Assembly (NCBI GenBank): GCA_964468725.1
Contig: CAYXVU010000012.1
Span: 1-49,197, forward strand
Reading direction: 5' to 3'
Length of the DNA: 49,197 nt
DNA from: CAYXVU01 sp964468725
GTDB lineage: Bacteria > Acidobacteriota > Blastocatellia > UBA7656
Shown here: positions 40,683 to 49,167 of the stretch, piece after piece
Position numbering within the stretch: position 1 is the stretch's first letter
Layout: the number at the start of each line of letters is the position of its first letter
Made by a program: the position numbers and the translations under genes
Notes under the pieces: model-generated
Database searches by the model: none
The model's input: the letters and a program-made list of their open reading frames with translations, nothing else
What the model was told of the DNA's origin: nothing

Positions 40683-42644
40683 TTATCTGCCCAACCGTGC
40701 CGTGTGCCAGCCCGGCGTCAAAAAATAGGTTTGTTGCCCAACCTGGCCGTGAGCATCCCGCCAACGTATTTCGACCTCAAGCTTCTCTTCCTTTGATATC
40801 TCCCCCAGCCCAAAATGCAGTTCGGGACTCCGTTTTCCAGAGTGACCGTTTCCGCCGTCTACCTGTGCAATCAACCGTCTGCCGCCTGGCAGATAGATTG
40901 TCACCTTGGCCCCAATCGCTGCGCGGCTCAAATGGTCTGCGGGTGGTAATCCGCTATAGAAAATCGTCGGCGCTGGCGCCTGCTTGGCTAGGGGCAAAAG
41001 CAGACGCAGTCCCAGAAACATACCGGGGCTTGGCGCTTGGTTGTGATAAAAGTAGGAAGTTTCCCATTGATTGGCGATGGCGAAATCCAGCCGACCATCG
41101 CCATCAACGTCCCCGCTTGCCAGTCCACGGCTGACCTGCGGCTGATCAAGGCGAATTTCACGCGCTAAGTCGTAAAATCGCCCTCCCAAAGCGCGCACAA
41201 AAAACGGATTATGATCGTGACCACAAAGATCGTCTCCCGGTTCGAAGCGTGGCCAGTTACGTGGATATTGCAAAAGTTGGTCGTTACCCATGGCCAATTC
41301 ATGCAGTTCAGGCCAGCGATTCGTCTGCCCTTTCAGAAATCCCGTTGCCTGTACCACTTCGACGTCGCCATCGTTGTCAAAATCGGCTAGCCGCGCGTCC
41401 CATCCCCATCCGCTGCGCGACAGGCCGAGCGCTTCGCTAGCATCTGCGTAGGGCGCAATACCCTTTTGCATCAGGTGGGTCTCGCCGCTGCCGAGGAAAG
41501 CAAGGTGGCTCTCTTCAAGCGCATACTCGCGCGCGATGTTGCTGATATAAATATCCGTAATCCCATCGCCATTGAGGTCACCGAAATCGACTCCCATACC
41601 CTTAAAGGAATCGGTTCCGAGCACTTTAGATTTGGGAGTTGAAAATGTCTTTTCGCCTCGAAGCAGGTCGAACCGCAAATGGCCTGGACGCGAGCGATTG
41701 TATAAGAAGCAGTCTGAACCAAAATCATTGGCAAAGTAGATTTCCGGCAGCAGGTCGCCGTCCAAATCGGCAGCGCCGATGGCTAGCGTCCAACCATGGA
41801 GGAGGTCTTCCGCCACCGAGTCAGTGGCATCAACGAAAGCAACCACCGGAGGCGTGACCGCAGCCGCCTCCGACCAAAGGAAGAAACGGTTGCGCCCGCC
41901 ATTTCGCGCCTGTGACATGGAATGCTGCATCTGCTCTCCATTGGTGGCATTGGGATCGAGGATGCGAGCTCCGTCCGGAAAGTAGTTGCCAAAGATCAGA
42001 TCAATGTGGCCATCACCATCTAGATCAGCTTGTGTGGCAGCATTCGTATACCAGCGTTCTGAGCTTGAAAGCAGTTCGACTGGCACGAATTGCTCTCTCG
42101 ATAAAGGTGCGTGCTCGGTAACCGCTTGCACTTTCGTTCGCAAGAAAATGATCGGGGTACGCCCCCAATAATAGGTCAGCACATCCAAATAACCATCTTC
42201 ATTAAAATCTCCTGGCAGCGTGCCCATAGGCGCCATGACGCGCGCATCAAAAGGTAAGGGGCTGGGATTGAGGGCGAAAGGCTTAAACCGTTGTGGCGTT
42301 CCGGGTGCGGGGGTAACTACCACTTGATCAATTTGCGGATCCACGTAACACAGGTCGTTAGGCAGCCCATCACCATCGAGGTCATTCAGCGCAACCGCCG
42401 CTCCAACAGCAGAAATCCAGGCGGCAATTCGCTTTAGGGACGGGTTCACCTCGCGGATGAGCTTGCGGTGGAAGCCCTCTAAGGTGGGCAGCGGCAGCCG
42501 GTCAAATCGAAAAGGAGCGGCGAGTCGTTCGCGCTCCGTTTGGCTGATCCGCGCTGGTTGCGCCAGCGCATAGACGGCAATAACCAATAACAGGGCAATC
42601 GTATTTTTCGCGTATCGTCGAGAAAGGTGATGTAATTTGCTCAT
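40683..42644 (-). CDS. Enediyne biosynthesis protein E4 (UnbV), FG-GAP/ASPIC protein
   Basis: 653 aa from ATG 42644 with AGGA just upstream; a TTG nine codons earlier lacks support. N-terminal signal-anchor (NTIALLLVIAVYALAQ, about 14-30) indicates export or membrane attachment. The body is a beta-propeller-type FG-GAP array with seven calcium-loop-like motifs: DLDGDG, DFNEDG, DLDGDG, DLDGDL, DLNGDG, DFDNDG, DVDGDG. The C-terminal ASPIC/UnbV domain has AIGAKVTIYLPGG ... GNGHSGKRSPELHFGLGE. UnbV is a conserved member of the enediyne cassette, biochemical function unknown. Gaps are 13 bp to E5 and 83 bp to E3. Confidence 0.95.
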   Translation of the reverse strand: MSKLHHLSRRYAKNTIALLLVIAVYALAQPARISQTERERLAAPFRFDRLPLPTLEGFHRKLIREVNPSLKRIAAWISAVGAAVALNDLDGDGLPNDLCYVDPQIDQVVVTPAPGTPQRFKPFALNPSPLPFDARVMAPMGTLPGDFNEDGYLDVLTYYWGRTPIIFLRTKVQAVTEHAPLSREQFVPVELLSSSERWYTNAATQADLDGDGHIDLIFGNYFPDGARILDPNATNGEQMQHSMSQARNGGRNRFFLWSEAAAVTPPVVAFVDATDSVAEDLLHGWTLAIGAADLDGDLLPEIYFANDFGSDCFLYNRSRPGHLRFDLLRGEKTFSTPKSKVLGTDSFKGMGVDFGDLNGDGITDIYISNIAREYALEESHLAFLGSGETHLMQKGIAPYADASEALGLSRSGWGWDARLADFDNDGDVEVVQATGFLKGQTNRWPELHELAMGNDQLLQYPRNWPRFEPGDDLCGHDHNPFFVRALGGRFYDLAREIRLDQPQVSRGLASGDVDGDGRLDFAIANQWETSYFYHNQAPSPGMFLGLRLLLPLAKQAPAPTIFYSGLPPADHLSRAAIGAKVTIYLPGGRRLIAQVDGGNGHSGKRSPELHFGLGEISKEEKLEVEIRWRDAHGQVGQQTYFLTPGWHTARLGR

Positions 42645-42727
42645 TCCTGCTTCCTCAATTCGTATGGACAAGGAGGTGAAATCGTCGGGTTTCGGCTTCC
42701 TTCCTCTACTCTCAGACTATTTCGCGC

Positions 42728-43756
42728 TCAGTGGCGAACATCTGAAGGTTGTAAAAAAGGCTTCCGAACCGAAGGCTTACGGAAATTCGCCTGTATTCGC
42801 TGGCGCCAAACTTCGTATTTGGGGGTCGCGCCTCGGTCGGCAAGCGAGATCAATGCCCGGTCGGTGAGGTGCGCGGCATCGGCAGCTGAGAGGTCGCATA
42901 ACACCCGACAAGCCCGTTCTGTGTGAGGCGGGCAATGGCCTGCTGTTAAGCGCGCCTTGGCAGCAAAAGCGGCTCCCTGAGCCAACTCTTCAAGATGGCC
43001 TGTTGCCGCCGCCCGCAAGGCTTCAAGGTTCCGATCATCAAGGCTTCCCGCATAAGCGCAGGCGAGACCAACCCCGCTCCATAAATCTCCGTGCCGCGAT
43101 GTGGAAAACGAGGCAATCGTCCGAGCAATCCGCAGGAGGTCTGAGCCAGCAACGAACCAGAGGCTTCGGCCTAACCCTTGGTCAAAGGCGCGGCGAGCAT
43201 AGCCAGTTATTCTGGCTGGTACTTGCTGACCGTTGATTGACTTAGGCCAGTGGAAATACCCTTCGTGAAACCCATAGCCGTCAAAAATCAGCCAGCGTAA
43301 CAAAGCGTCCCGGCGCTCCTGAAACCGCGTTATTCTTAGGGGCAGCCGAGCCAGTGCCCAACCAGCGCCAACGTGCACCATGAAGCGGTGCGGCGCGCCG
43401 GGCCCGGCGAGCAAGTCATCCAACCGCCTTTGACGAAAGGGCGAAAGCTGATCGAGAAGGGTCACCCCCATCGCCGCCCCTTCATAGGCAAATCCGCGTA
43501 GTTCATCCGTAACCGAGTCGAGGCAGGTTTGAAGCGAAAAAACATCGTCTTCAACAAGCGCTGCGTTATACCCATAGAGAAAGGTCTCACCAATCGTTTC
43601 CAATCGTCTTTGCGTTGCCAGGTCACACAGGCCGAAACCGCGCCGATCAAAAGCCGCTTCATCTTTCGATATCGAGAGAAAGTGATAATGCAACCATTTG
43701 GAAAGGCTCAACCCTGTGCTCGGCATTGGTGCGCGCCTTCGTAAATTAGTAGCCAT
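42728..43756 (-). CDS. Enediyne biosynthesis protein E3 (UnbL), DUF1702
   Basis: 342 aa, GAGGAGGG nine bases before the ATG. All-helical DUF1702 protein with the family hallmarks RLETIGETFLYGYNAAL, RGFAYEGAAMGVTLLD, HVGAGWALARL, DGYGFHEGYFHW, RAFDQGLGRSLWFVAGSDL and ARTIASFSTSRHGDLWSGVGLACAYAG. No membrane segment. E3 is one of the five proteins that define enediyne clusters, and its function is not established. It is the first cassette gene; the LuxR-type regulator gene ends 94 bp upstream on the same strand. Confidence 0.95.
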   Translation of the reverse strand: MATNLRRRAPMPSTGLSLSKWLHYHFLSISKDEAAFDRRGFGLCDLATQRRLETIGETFLYGYNAALVEDDVFSLQTCLDSVTDELRGFAYEGAAMGVTLLDQLSPFRQRRLDDLLAGPGAPHRFMVHVGAGWALARLPLRITRFQERRDALLRWLIFDGYGFHEGYFHWPKSINGQQVPARITGYARRAFDQGLGRSLWFVAGSDLLRIARTIASFSTSRHGDLWSGVGLACAYAGSLDDRNLEALRAAATGHLEELAQGAAFAAKARLTAGHCPPHTERACRVLCDLSAADAAHLTDRALISLADRGATPKYEVWRQRIQANFRKPSVRKPFLQPSDVRH

Positions 43757-43850
43757 GTGTCATTCCCTCCTCAGAAGCTACAACTCTCAATCTGTGAAGA
43801 AGACATATCCGGACAACAAGTCGGCGCGTTTCGTCGCGCTCGGCCCGGCT

Positions 43851-44600
43851 TCAATCCTTATTGAGGGCGGCTCTTTCTCTCATCGGCTGTCCGTCGGGCT
43901 TGGCGGCCAATGCCATAGCTCTGCCACCACCGATAGGGTGGTTTTCGACCAGCCCATTCTCATAGGCGAAGCGAATTGCTTCTCGGCGATAGCAAAGCTG
44001 AAGTTTCTCCAACAGGTTATGAACGTGGTTCTTCACTGTAAAAATGGAGATGTGGAGTTGCTGCGCAATTTCTTTATTGCCAAGCCCTAGGGCAATGAAC
44101 TCCAAAATCTCCTGTTCGCGTGGCGTCAGGTTGGCAAGTCGTTTTGAGGGGCTAGTACTATGCCGCTTTGACAACTGCGCCATCCTCTCGAAAAGCCTGG
44201 CGGTGATGAGCGGTGAGCAAGGCGGACGTCCTTCGAAGACGGACCTCACGGTTTCGAGCATTTCGTCAAAGGAGGCATTCTTGAGAACGTAGCCGCTCGC
44301 GCCCGCTTCAATCAATTCAAGAATATATTCGTTATTTCCATTGAGGCCGAATACAATCACCCGCAGTTTGGGAGCGGCGGCCTCGAGATTGTGGATCCAT
44401 TCCACGATATTGGTCTGGTCCATCCCAGCAGCCATCAGCACAACATCCATCTTCAGTGACTGAAGGCTCTTGAAAGCCTCATGAGCATCAGTAGCCATCC
44501 CAACCATTTGGATATCCTGTTGGGCATCAAGAAGCGGTGTAATAGACTCGATAAATAGCCGATTGTCATCAATAATGAAGAGGCGTATCCTCCGATTCAT
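43851..44600 (-). CDS. LuxR/NarL-type regulator with degenerate receiver
   Basis: 249 aa, GAGG eight bases before the ATG. N-terminal receiver (5-125) with acidic pair Asp11-Asp12 and Lys107 (YVLKNAS), but the phosphoacceptor Asp is replaced by Ala57 (DVVLMAAGM) and the conserved Ser/Thr by Gly85 (VIVFGLNG). Conventional phosphorylation is thus unlikely. The LuxR helix-turn-helix is at about 150-215 (LTPREQEILEFIALGLGNKEIAQQLHISIFTVKNHVHNLLEKL). The C-terminal 30 residues are extra. No histidine kinase gene is nearby. Probably a phosphorylation-independent, cluster-specific activator, perhaps responding to a ligand as do atypical regulators such as JadR1; first gene of the enediyne operon. 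Confidence 0.93.
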   Translation of the reverse strand: MNRRIRLFIIDDNRLFIESITPLLDAQQDIQMVGMATDAHEAFKSLQSLKMDVVLMAAGMDQTNIVEWIHNLEAAAPKLRVIVFGLNGNNEYILELIEAGASGYVLKNASFDEMLETVRSVFEGRPPCSPLITARLFERMAQLSKRHSTSPSKRLANLTPREQEILEFIALGLGNKEIAQQLHISIFTVKNHVHNLLEKLQLCYRREAIRFAYENGLVENHPIGGGRAMALAAKPDGQPMRERAALNKD

Positions 44601-44750
44601 TGCGTGTACCTCATTTCTCTAGGGCGAATATCTCCTGCGCACCTGGCTTCAGAGGATGGGCCGGTGGGTTATTAGCAAGAGATAGAAGACCTTGGTGATT
44701 ATTGTGATGAGGTATATACGTTACAAAAAAGATGTAGGTGCGAAATGGCT

Positions 44751-44782
44751 ATTGCGACTTGACGGTCTTTTGTTGTCGCAAT
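44751..44782. promoter_or_regulatory. Dyad upstream of LuxR-type gene
   Basis: ATTGCGAC and GTCGCAAT are 8-bp perfect half-sites separated by 16 bases, about 150 bp before the regulator's start. The spacing would suit a dimer binding two helical turns apart. It might be an operator for the operon, or a weak hairpin. Confidence 0.35.
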
Positions 44783-45432
44783 AAAAGGTAGGTCTATAGC
44801 TATAAGCAGGAGCCCCAAAAATAGCCATAGGATAAACTACAAAGGCATAGCTTGATGCTCGATCCCCATGCATCAGATGGGCTTTCCCGAGGGAGAAGGT
44901 TCTCGCTCAAATCTTCAAGAAAGTGAGAAGGGACGCCCTCTCCCGTCAAAACGGAACCTACAATACGAGGATACAAAGTGGAAGCGTTTGGCGATCAGAA
45001 TCCAAGGACAATCAACGAACTAGGAATCCATAACTAACCATCACAGGTCTAGCCAACGCTCTTGCCTCTTGCCTTCATCTCTTAAGAACCGCCTCCTCTT
45101 TTGGCTTGGTCTGCTGCGTAGTGCCAGATACTTTGATGACCGGCTCCCTGTATTGATCAAATAACCTGCTCGGAGATTATTACCGATTCCGCTGGTTTAG
45201 GCAATAGATCGAAAGGGCCAAAAAAGAACTATATGATGCAAAAGTCACCAGTCCTGCAAAGGAAGAGTGACACGGGGCCCTGCTCTCGAAAAGCTCTCAC
45301 CATGGCAACGCCGACACTCATCCGGCATCTGGGTGTGCTGATCCGATAGGGAAGGATGACAATTCTTGTGCTGCCATCTTGACGTTGCGATCTCTGGGGC
45401 ATCTCAGATGGAAAACAACCTATCTGCCTACG

Positions 45433-45492
45433 CAAGTCGGCCGTTGGAGAGCGCCGTTGAGTTCGATGACCAACCCTCCAACGGCCGACTTG
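45433..45492. repeat. 16-bp perfect inverted repeat
   Basis: CAAGTCGGCCGTTGGA and its exact complement TCCAACGGCCGACTTG enclose 28 bases. It lies in non-coding DNA 250 bp beyond the stop of the Tat-exported NTF2-like gene, so it might be its terminator or the relic of a small mobile element. Confidence 0.6.
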
Positions 45493-45738
45493 CCGCAGAT
45501 CGATTGGACAGCAACTTGAAAGACAAGAATTAGCGCCTACCTTGACGGAGGACGAGTCAGACAGGTCTCGCTTGGAAATTTCAGCCGGCGCGAATGCCCG
45601 ACCCGACCTCTCTTGAAATGAAAAGCGGCATCAGAAGGAACTCTACCCACGTCTGTGCTAATCCGATCACTGTTCGAAATTCGCATTTGGTCAGATCGGC
45701 AGGCGTAACCGTATAGCAAAAGGTTGCTGCGACTGAGG

Positions 45739-46317
45739 TCAAGCGACTTTGAACATCTTTACCGCAATCATCTGCCAGGTGCCGCCTCGATCAGCGAAGA
45801 TATGCGCGATCCGGAATTGACCTGAAATATCTCTATTCTCCGAATCCTGGCCGCGGGCACTCATTTGCACCATCAGTATCGCCGTATCCTCTGCCACAAC
45901 TGTGACATTCTGACTATCGACTTTCAGGTTTTGGTAAAGTTGTTTGCTCGACATTTCGGAGTTATAGGCAAGCATCTCTTTCTTATTCCGGACCTTTCCA
46001 TCGAAATCCAGAAAGACCGCGTCTTCCGCAATGAGGCGGCCTAAAACTTCAGGATTAGGATTGACCGCAGCCATAGCTCGTGATACCTCTCCGCAAGCAA
46101 GCGCCACCTGTGTTCGGACGCGTCTGATGGAGCTTTGAGAAGTCTTTCGGGTTACGGCTCCACTGACGAATACCGGAATGGTGGCTGTTGCCGTTTGTGA
46201 GGCCTTGCCGGACCGCTGCGCAACGGCGTCAAGGGAGAGAAAGGGAATAGCCAAAGCGACCCCGGCCCCCGAGATGAATTGTCGACGTGGTAATTTACTT
46301 CGTTCTTTTTTGGGCAT
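45739..46317 (-). CDS. Tat-exported NTF2-like protein 9
   Basis: 192 aa. AGGAGG abuts an ATG at 46323, so the second ATG at 46317 is the better start. Twin-arginine signal LPRRQFISGAGVALAIPFLS, cleaved perhaps after AVAQ. The mature part has an NTF2-like core from about 75 (ACGEVSRAMAAVNPNPEVLGRLIAEDAVFLDFDGKVRNKKEMLAYNSEMSS, then VVAEDTAILMVQMSARG). It is clearly related to the exported member at 22167-22694, including the double ATG arrangement. Export of folded proteins of this kind next to an enediyne cluster suggests binding or processing of the product outside the cytoplasm, as inference. It is the last intact gene before the decayed mobile elements. Confidence 0.88.
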   Translation of the reverse strand: MPKKERSKLPRRQFISGAGVALAIPFLSLDAVAQRSGKASQTATATIPVFVSGAVTRKTSQSSIRRVRTQVALACGEVSRAMAAVNPNPEVLGRLIAEDAVFLDFDGKVRNKKEMLAYNSEMSSKQLYQNLKVDSQNVTVVAEDTAILMVQMSARGQDSENRDISGQFRIAHIFADRGGTWQMIAVKMFKVA

Positions 46318-47009
46318 CGTCATCCTCCTATGATGAGAAGTCTATGCGGGGGTAATTTTTCAGGCCTCCGCACAGACGGAGTTGGGAAACCTTAAACGGC
46401 TCCTAGAAACACTCGCCCGGCGGCAAAACCATCCTTGCCGTCGCCTATCCATGGGCAAATCCGTTCACTAAATTTCTCCCAATGGCACTATCTCGTTACA
46501 GACATCTGTGGCAGGCGCTCTTCACTCGATTTTCAAGCACCCGATAGCTTCTTGCCATTCGCAGCCGAGGGCCTGCCCTACTACTCAGAAGTCATTGGTC
46601 AACTTGTTGTCGCCCAAAAATCGCTTACCCGGCAAACTACGGAGGGTAAGGTGGTTGCTGTCTGTTCGTATACGCAAACCCTTCTAAACTCAAAGTTAGG
46701 ACATTGGAATACGCAGCCATGCGAGAAGTCTAGTAAACGGAGCGGTTTCTCAATTCATGGGGCGAACAATATCCCTCCCTTTTGGTCTAGGGAAGTAATT
46801 GAGCTTTGTCTCTCGGTTTCTTCTAACTTCCGGTAGTAGACACAAGGTCAATACCCGTTTTCATCAATGCGAGTCGAGAATAGAAATCAGGAATAAAGGA
46901 TCAACCGATTGCCAGTACCAAAGAACATAAACCCAACAGCCAAGTTCATAGCATCTGCAAATCAAGCGTAGAGGAGAAGCCGATCAGCAGCGAGTTGTAA
47001 GACGGGTTT
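46318..47009. other. Intergenic, no clear gene
   Basis: 692 bp between the Tat-exported protein and the IS982 remnant. A plus-strand frame is open at 46435-46836 but has a TTG start, no ribosome binding site and no recognisable motif, so I do not call it. Nothing else stands out. Confidence 0.5.
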
Positions 47010-47851
47010 GTGGAAAATCAACTTATTGAACTCTATCTGCTAATTGGTATCTTCTGCCATAATCAACCCATTTTGAATCAGCAACGCTTGAGTAATTTCA
47101 AGCTGCTGTTTACCGATCAGGAACTCTTGACTATGTACTTATTCGATCACCCGCAAGAACACAGCAGCCAACGCCGCAGCTAGCACTACTTGGCTACCCA
47201 TTGGCGCGAGTGATCCCCCTTGTTGCTTTCTTATCAAGCTTTTAATCGCCGTCTCCAACTTCTTCTACCAGCATTTGAGCTACTCATTGACGATCATATG
47301 GGCACGGTGGCGAACCTTGAACATCTCGCGACGGCTGACCGCCTGATCGCTTCTTTGCCTGTTGCTGGCCCAAGGCACACGCGCCAATCGCGCTTGCGAG
47401 AGAGCCATATTAGCTTTTATACGACCAAACAAAAGCATTATGGCGGCGTCAAACTACAGGTCATAGCGGCTCGCCGTTTCGTGAAACTGCCGCTGCCATA
47501 GCACCGATTTTCTCGCCGGTCTTGCAACATGATTTGGCCGCCTCGCGCGAGTTCACCTAGCAACGGCAAGAGTACGGCTTACTCGGTGACAAAGCCTATG
47601 CTGACACCGAAACCAAAGCCGCGTCGCAAGAACGCCAGGTCAATCCGGTGCCGCCCTACAAGCTCAAGCGTAACGCGGCAGAGACAACGATTCCGACCTT
47701 GTTTAGTCGTTTCGTACCGGGCATCCGGCAGCCAATAGAAAGTCTATTCGGCTAGTTGATTCAAAGAACAGATTTGCAGAACGTCTCGCAAGTGCGTTCA
47801 ACACACGGCTTGTTGGTTCGTCGCTGCGGCAAACTGGCCGACGCAGGTTGA
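47010..47851 (+). pseudogene. IS982-family transposase remnant
   Basis: Transposase pieces in different frames with stops between them. The N-terminal piece from GTG 47010 reads ENQLIELYLLIG ... FTDQELLTMYLFDHP. The next piece, 47220-47501, contains SYQAFNRRLQLLLP and FYTTKQKHYGGVKLQVI. After a frame change the C-terminal piece reads YGLLGDKAYADTETKAASQE, VPPYKLKRNAAE, RQPIESLFG, an in-frame TAG, then LIQRTDLQNVSQVRSTHGLL and RRCGKLADAG. These are the order and motifs of IS982/DDE transposases. At least two frameshifts and one nonsense codon make it inactive. Its terminal inverted repeats were not recognised. Confidence 0.8.
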
Positions 47852-47872
47852 TTACGAAAAGGGTTCTAAATG

Positions 47873-47892
47873 CCCCGCTGCTTGCGGCGGGG
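47873..47892. repeat. Hairpin CCCCGC...GCGGGG
   Basis: CCCCGCTGCTTGCGGCGGGG folds with arms of about 6-7 bp, 20 bp behind the transposase remnant. It may belong to the IS end or to a REP-like element. Confidence 0.5.
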
Positions 47893-47969
47893 ATAGATGA
47901 ACCATCGTGGCGGGAGGCTCGATGCCACCGCCGCGATAACGTAAAGAAATAATCAAGCACCTTTGGATG

Positions 47970-47989
47970 CCTCACCGCAAGCGGTGAGG
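47970..47989. repeat. Perfect hairpin CCTCACCGC AA GCGGTGAGG
   Basis: Nine-base perfect arms with a two-base turn. REP-like, in AT-rich non-coding DNA between insertion-sequence remnants. Confidence 0.6.
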
Positions 47990-48172
47990 ATCATTTACTC
48001 ACTTTTCACTCTTGATTGGCATAACATATTTGTTTTTCACATTGACAATTTTCCATTCCGGATTCGCCTTATTAACAAGATGAATCCAGAATAGAAATCA
48101 TGGCGGCGAGAAATTATAAAACCATACTTACAGAAACACAACTCATCCAAACCTTAACGAAGCACGTAAGGG

Positions 48173-48416
48173 TTACTGGACGGATTGCCAACAAAACGCC
48201 AAAGCATGGGGCCCTGTCCTTGTCTTTGATCCTCGGTTGATGAACATCGTCCGATGTTTGATGACTGGCGCCGCCCCAGCTTTCGTCCAATGCATCAGTC
48301 CGTCTTTCATCTTTCTGACCATGAGCAAGTCATTGCCCTTCTCGATCAACCCGCTGCTTACTGTCCCGCCTTCGGCTTTGACTTGCTCATAGTTGGGGAT
48401 GTTGTCAACGGTCGTC
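48173..48416 (-). pseudogene. Probable ISKra4-like transposase C-terminal fragment
   Basis: The minus strand encodes NYEQVKAEGGTVSSGLIEKG, NDLLMVRKMKDGLMHWTKAG and AAPVIKHRTMFI before a stop. A Gly-rich turn, then Arg-x-Met-Lys, then Met-x-Trp-x-x-x-Gly-Ala, resembles the C-terminal end of ISKra4/ISLre2-type transposases. The frame is cut at its 5' side where the 29-bp repeat at 48417 begins, so only a fragment of about 80 residues remains. The assignment rests on motif memory and is moderate. Confidence 0.45.
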
Positions 48417-48578
48417 CTAAAATGGCTCTCACGCAATCTTGCTGAGGCTCGCTGCAAATGTGGTACATGAGAAGCTTACAGCGACGATTCCGACGGTAAC
48501 ACTCATGGCCTAAGTTATTGGGGCGGCGTGAGTTTGTCCTCATTATTAATCAGCGAGATTGCGTGAGAGCCATTTTAG
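48417..48578. repeat. 29-bp inverted repeat, 28 of 29 matching
   Basis: 48417-48445 and 48550-48578 are inverted copies, one mismatch, with core AAAATGGCTCTCACGCAATC. About 100 bp separate them. The 48550-48578 copy is the left end of the IS630-like remnant; the other is probably the end of a second, otherwise lost, copy of the same element inserted next to it. Confidence 0.7.
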
Positions 48579-49077
48579 AGGAAGAGCTGACAGCTGACAA
48601 CGAACGCCTTCGTCAAGCCTTTCTCGAAGCAGACTTCGGCGACCAACTGCAAGGTCCAGAGCGAGCGCGGCTTGTCGAACTGGCGTGGCGAGGTATGCAG
48701 CAGGGCGCGCAAGCGTTCAAGTTTAGCCGCATCCAACTCGGGTTGTCTGGACTTTGGAGCCGAAGACTTGCGCTGCAAACAGGCAAAGCTGTCGCGCTCA
48801 AACTCGCGGATGACATTACAAACGGTCTGGTAAGTGCAGCCCAGCAGCCTGGCGATCTGGCGTGGCGTGTTGGCTTCGGCGCTGGCCAAAAGAATCTGGC
48901 AACGCCGCAGGGTGAAGGCATCACCAGAGCGCAAGCCAGTACGTAAAGTGGTGCGCTCATTTTCAGTCAAAGAACGAACGAAGATCGGCTCTTTCATCCC
49001 AGCGATCTTCTCACAACTACCAGCTATCCAAAAAGGTCGGCTGGGTTTGCACTAGGCGCTCGCCTAAATGGCTCTCA
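48564..49077. mobile_element. Internally deleted IS630-like element
   Basis: About 514 bp bounded by inverted ends: TGAGAGCCATTTTAG at 48564-48578 and CTAAATGGCTCTCA at 49064-49077. It contains the 5' part of an IS630-type transposase gene on the minus strand. Normal IS630 elements are about 1-1.2 kb, so half is missing; the remainder could be moved only in trans. Exact ends and the TA target duplication could not be fixed by eye. Confidence 0.65.
48575..48997 (-). pseudogene. Truncated IS630-family transposase
   Basis: 140 codons; intact members have about 340. The N-terminal helix-turn-helix part is recognisable: LRRCQILLASAEANTPRQIA and LLGCTYQTVCNVIREFE, then LQRKSSAPKSRQP, and the linker SPRQFDKPRSLWTLQLVAEV typical of the family. 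After CFEKGLT the sequence leaves the family and stops (AFVVSCQLFL), so the DDE catalytic domain is deleted. Not functional as a transposase; it may still bind the element's ends. Confidence 0.8.
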
Positions 49078-49167
49078 TGGCCGTTCCTATGATAGATGGC
49101 TCATGTCAGGACACATTTGGTAAAACAATCTCCAGGCTCAACTTACTGTCTCACTCTGGGAGGGTCA

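Larger units (their letters stand above)
44601..45738. other. Long intergenic region
   Basis: 1.1 kb without a convincing gene, lower in GC than the operon beside it. Notable items: the dyad ATTGCGAC/GTCGCAAT at 44751-44782 upstream of the LuxR-type gene, and a 16-bp perfect inverted repeat at 45433-45492. The operon promoter is probably in the first 200 bp. The rest looks like decayed sequence. Confidence 0.6.
47852..48172. other. Intergenic with two GC-rich hairpins
   Basis: 321 bp of AT-rich DNA behind the IS982 remnant. It contains hairpins at 47873-47892 and 47970-47989, the kind of short palindromes often found at transposon ends or as REP-type repeats. No gene is seen. Confidence 0.5.

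Noticed and set aside
46435..46836. Plus-strand frame of 133 codons
   Set aside because: TTG start, no ribosome binding site, no recognisable sequence; kept only as a note in the intergenic entry.
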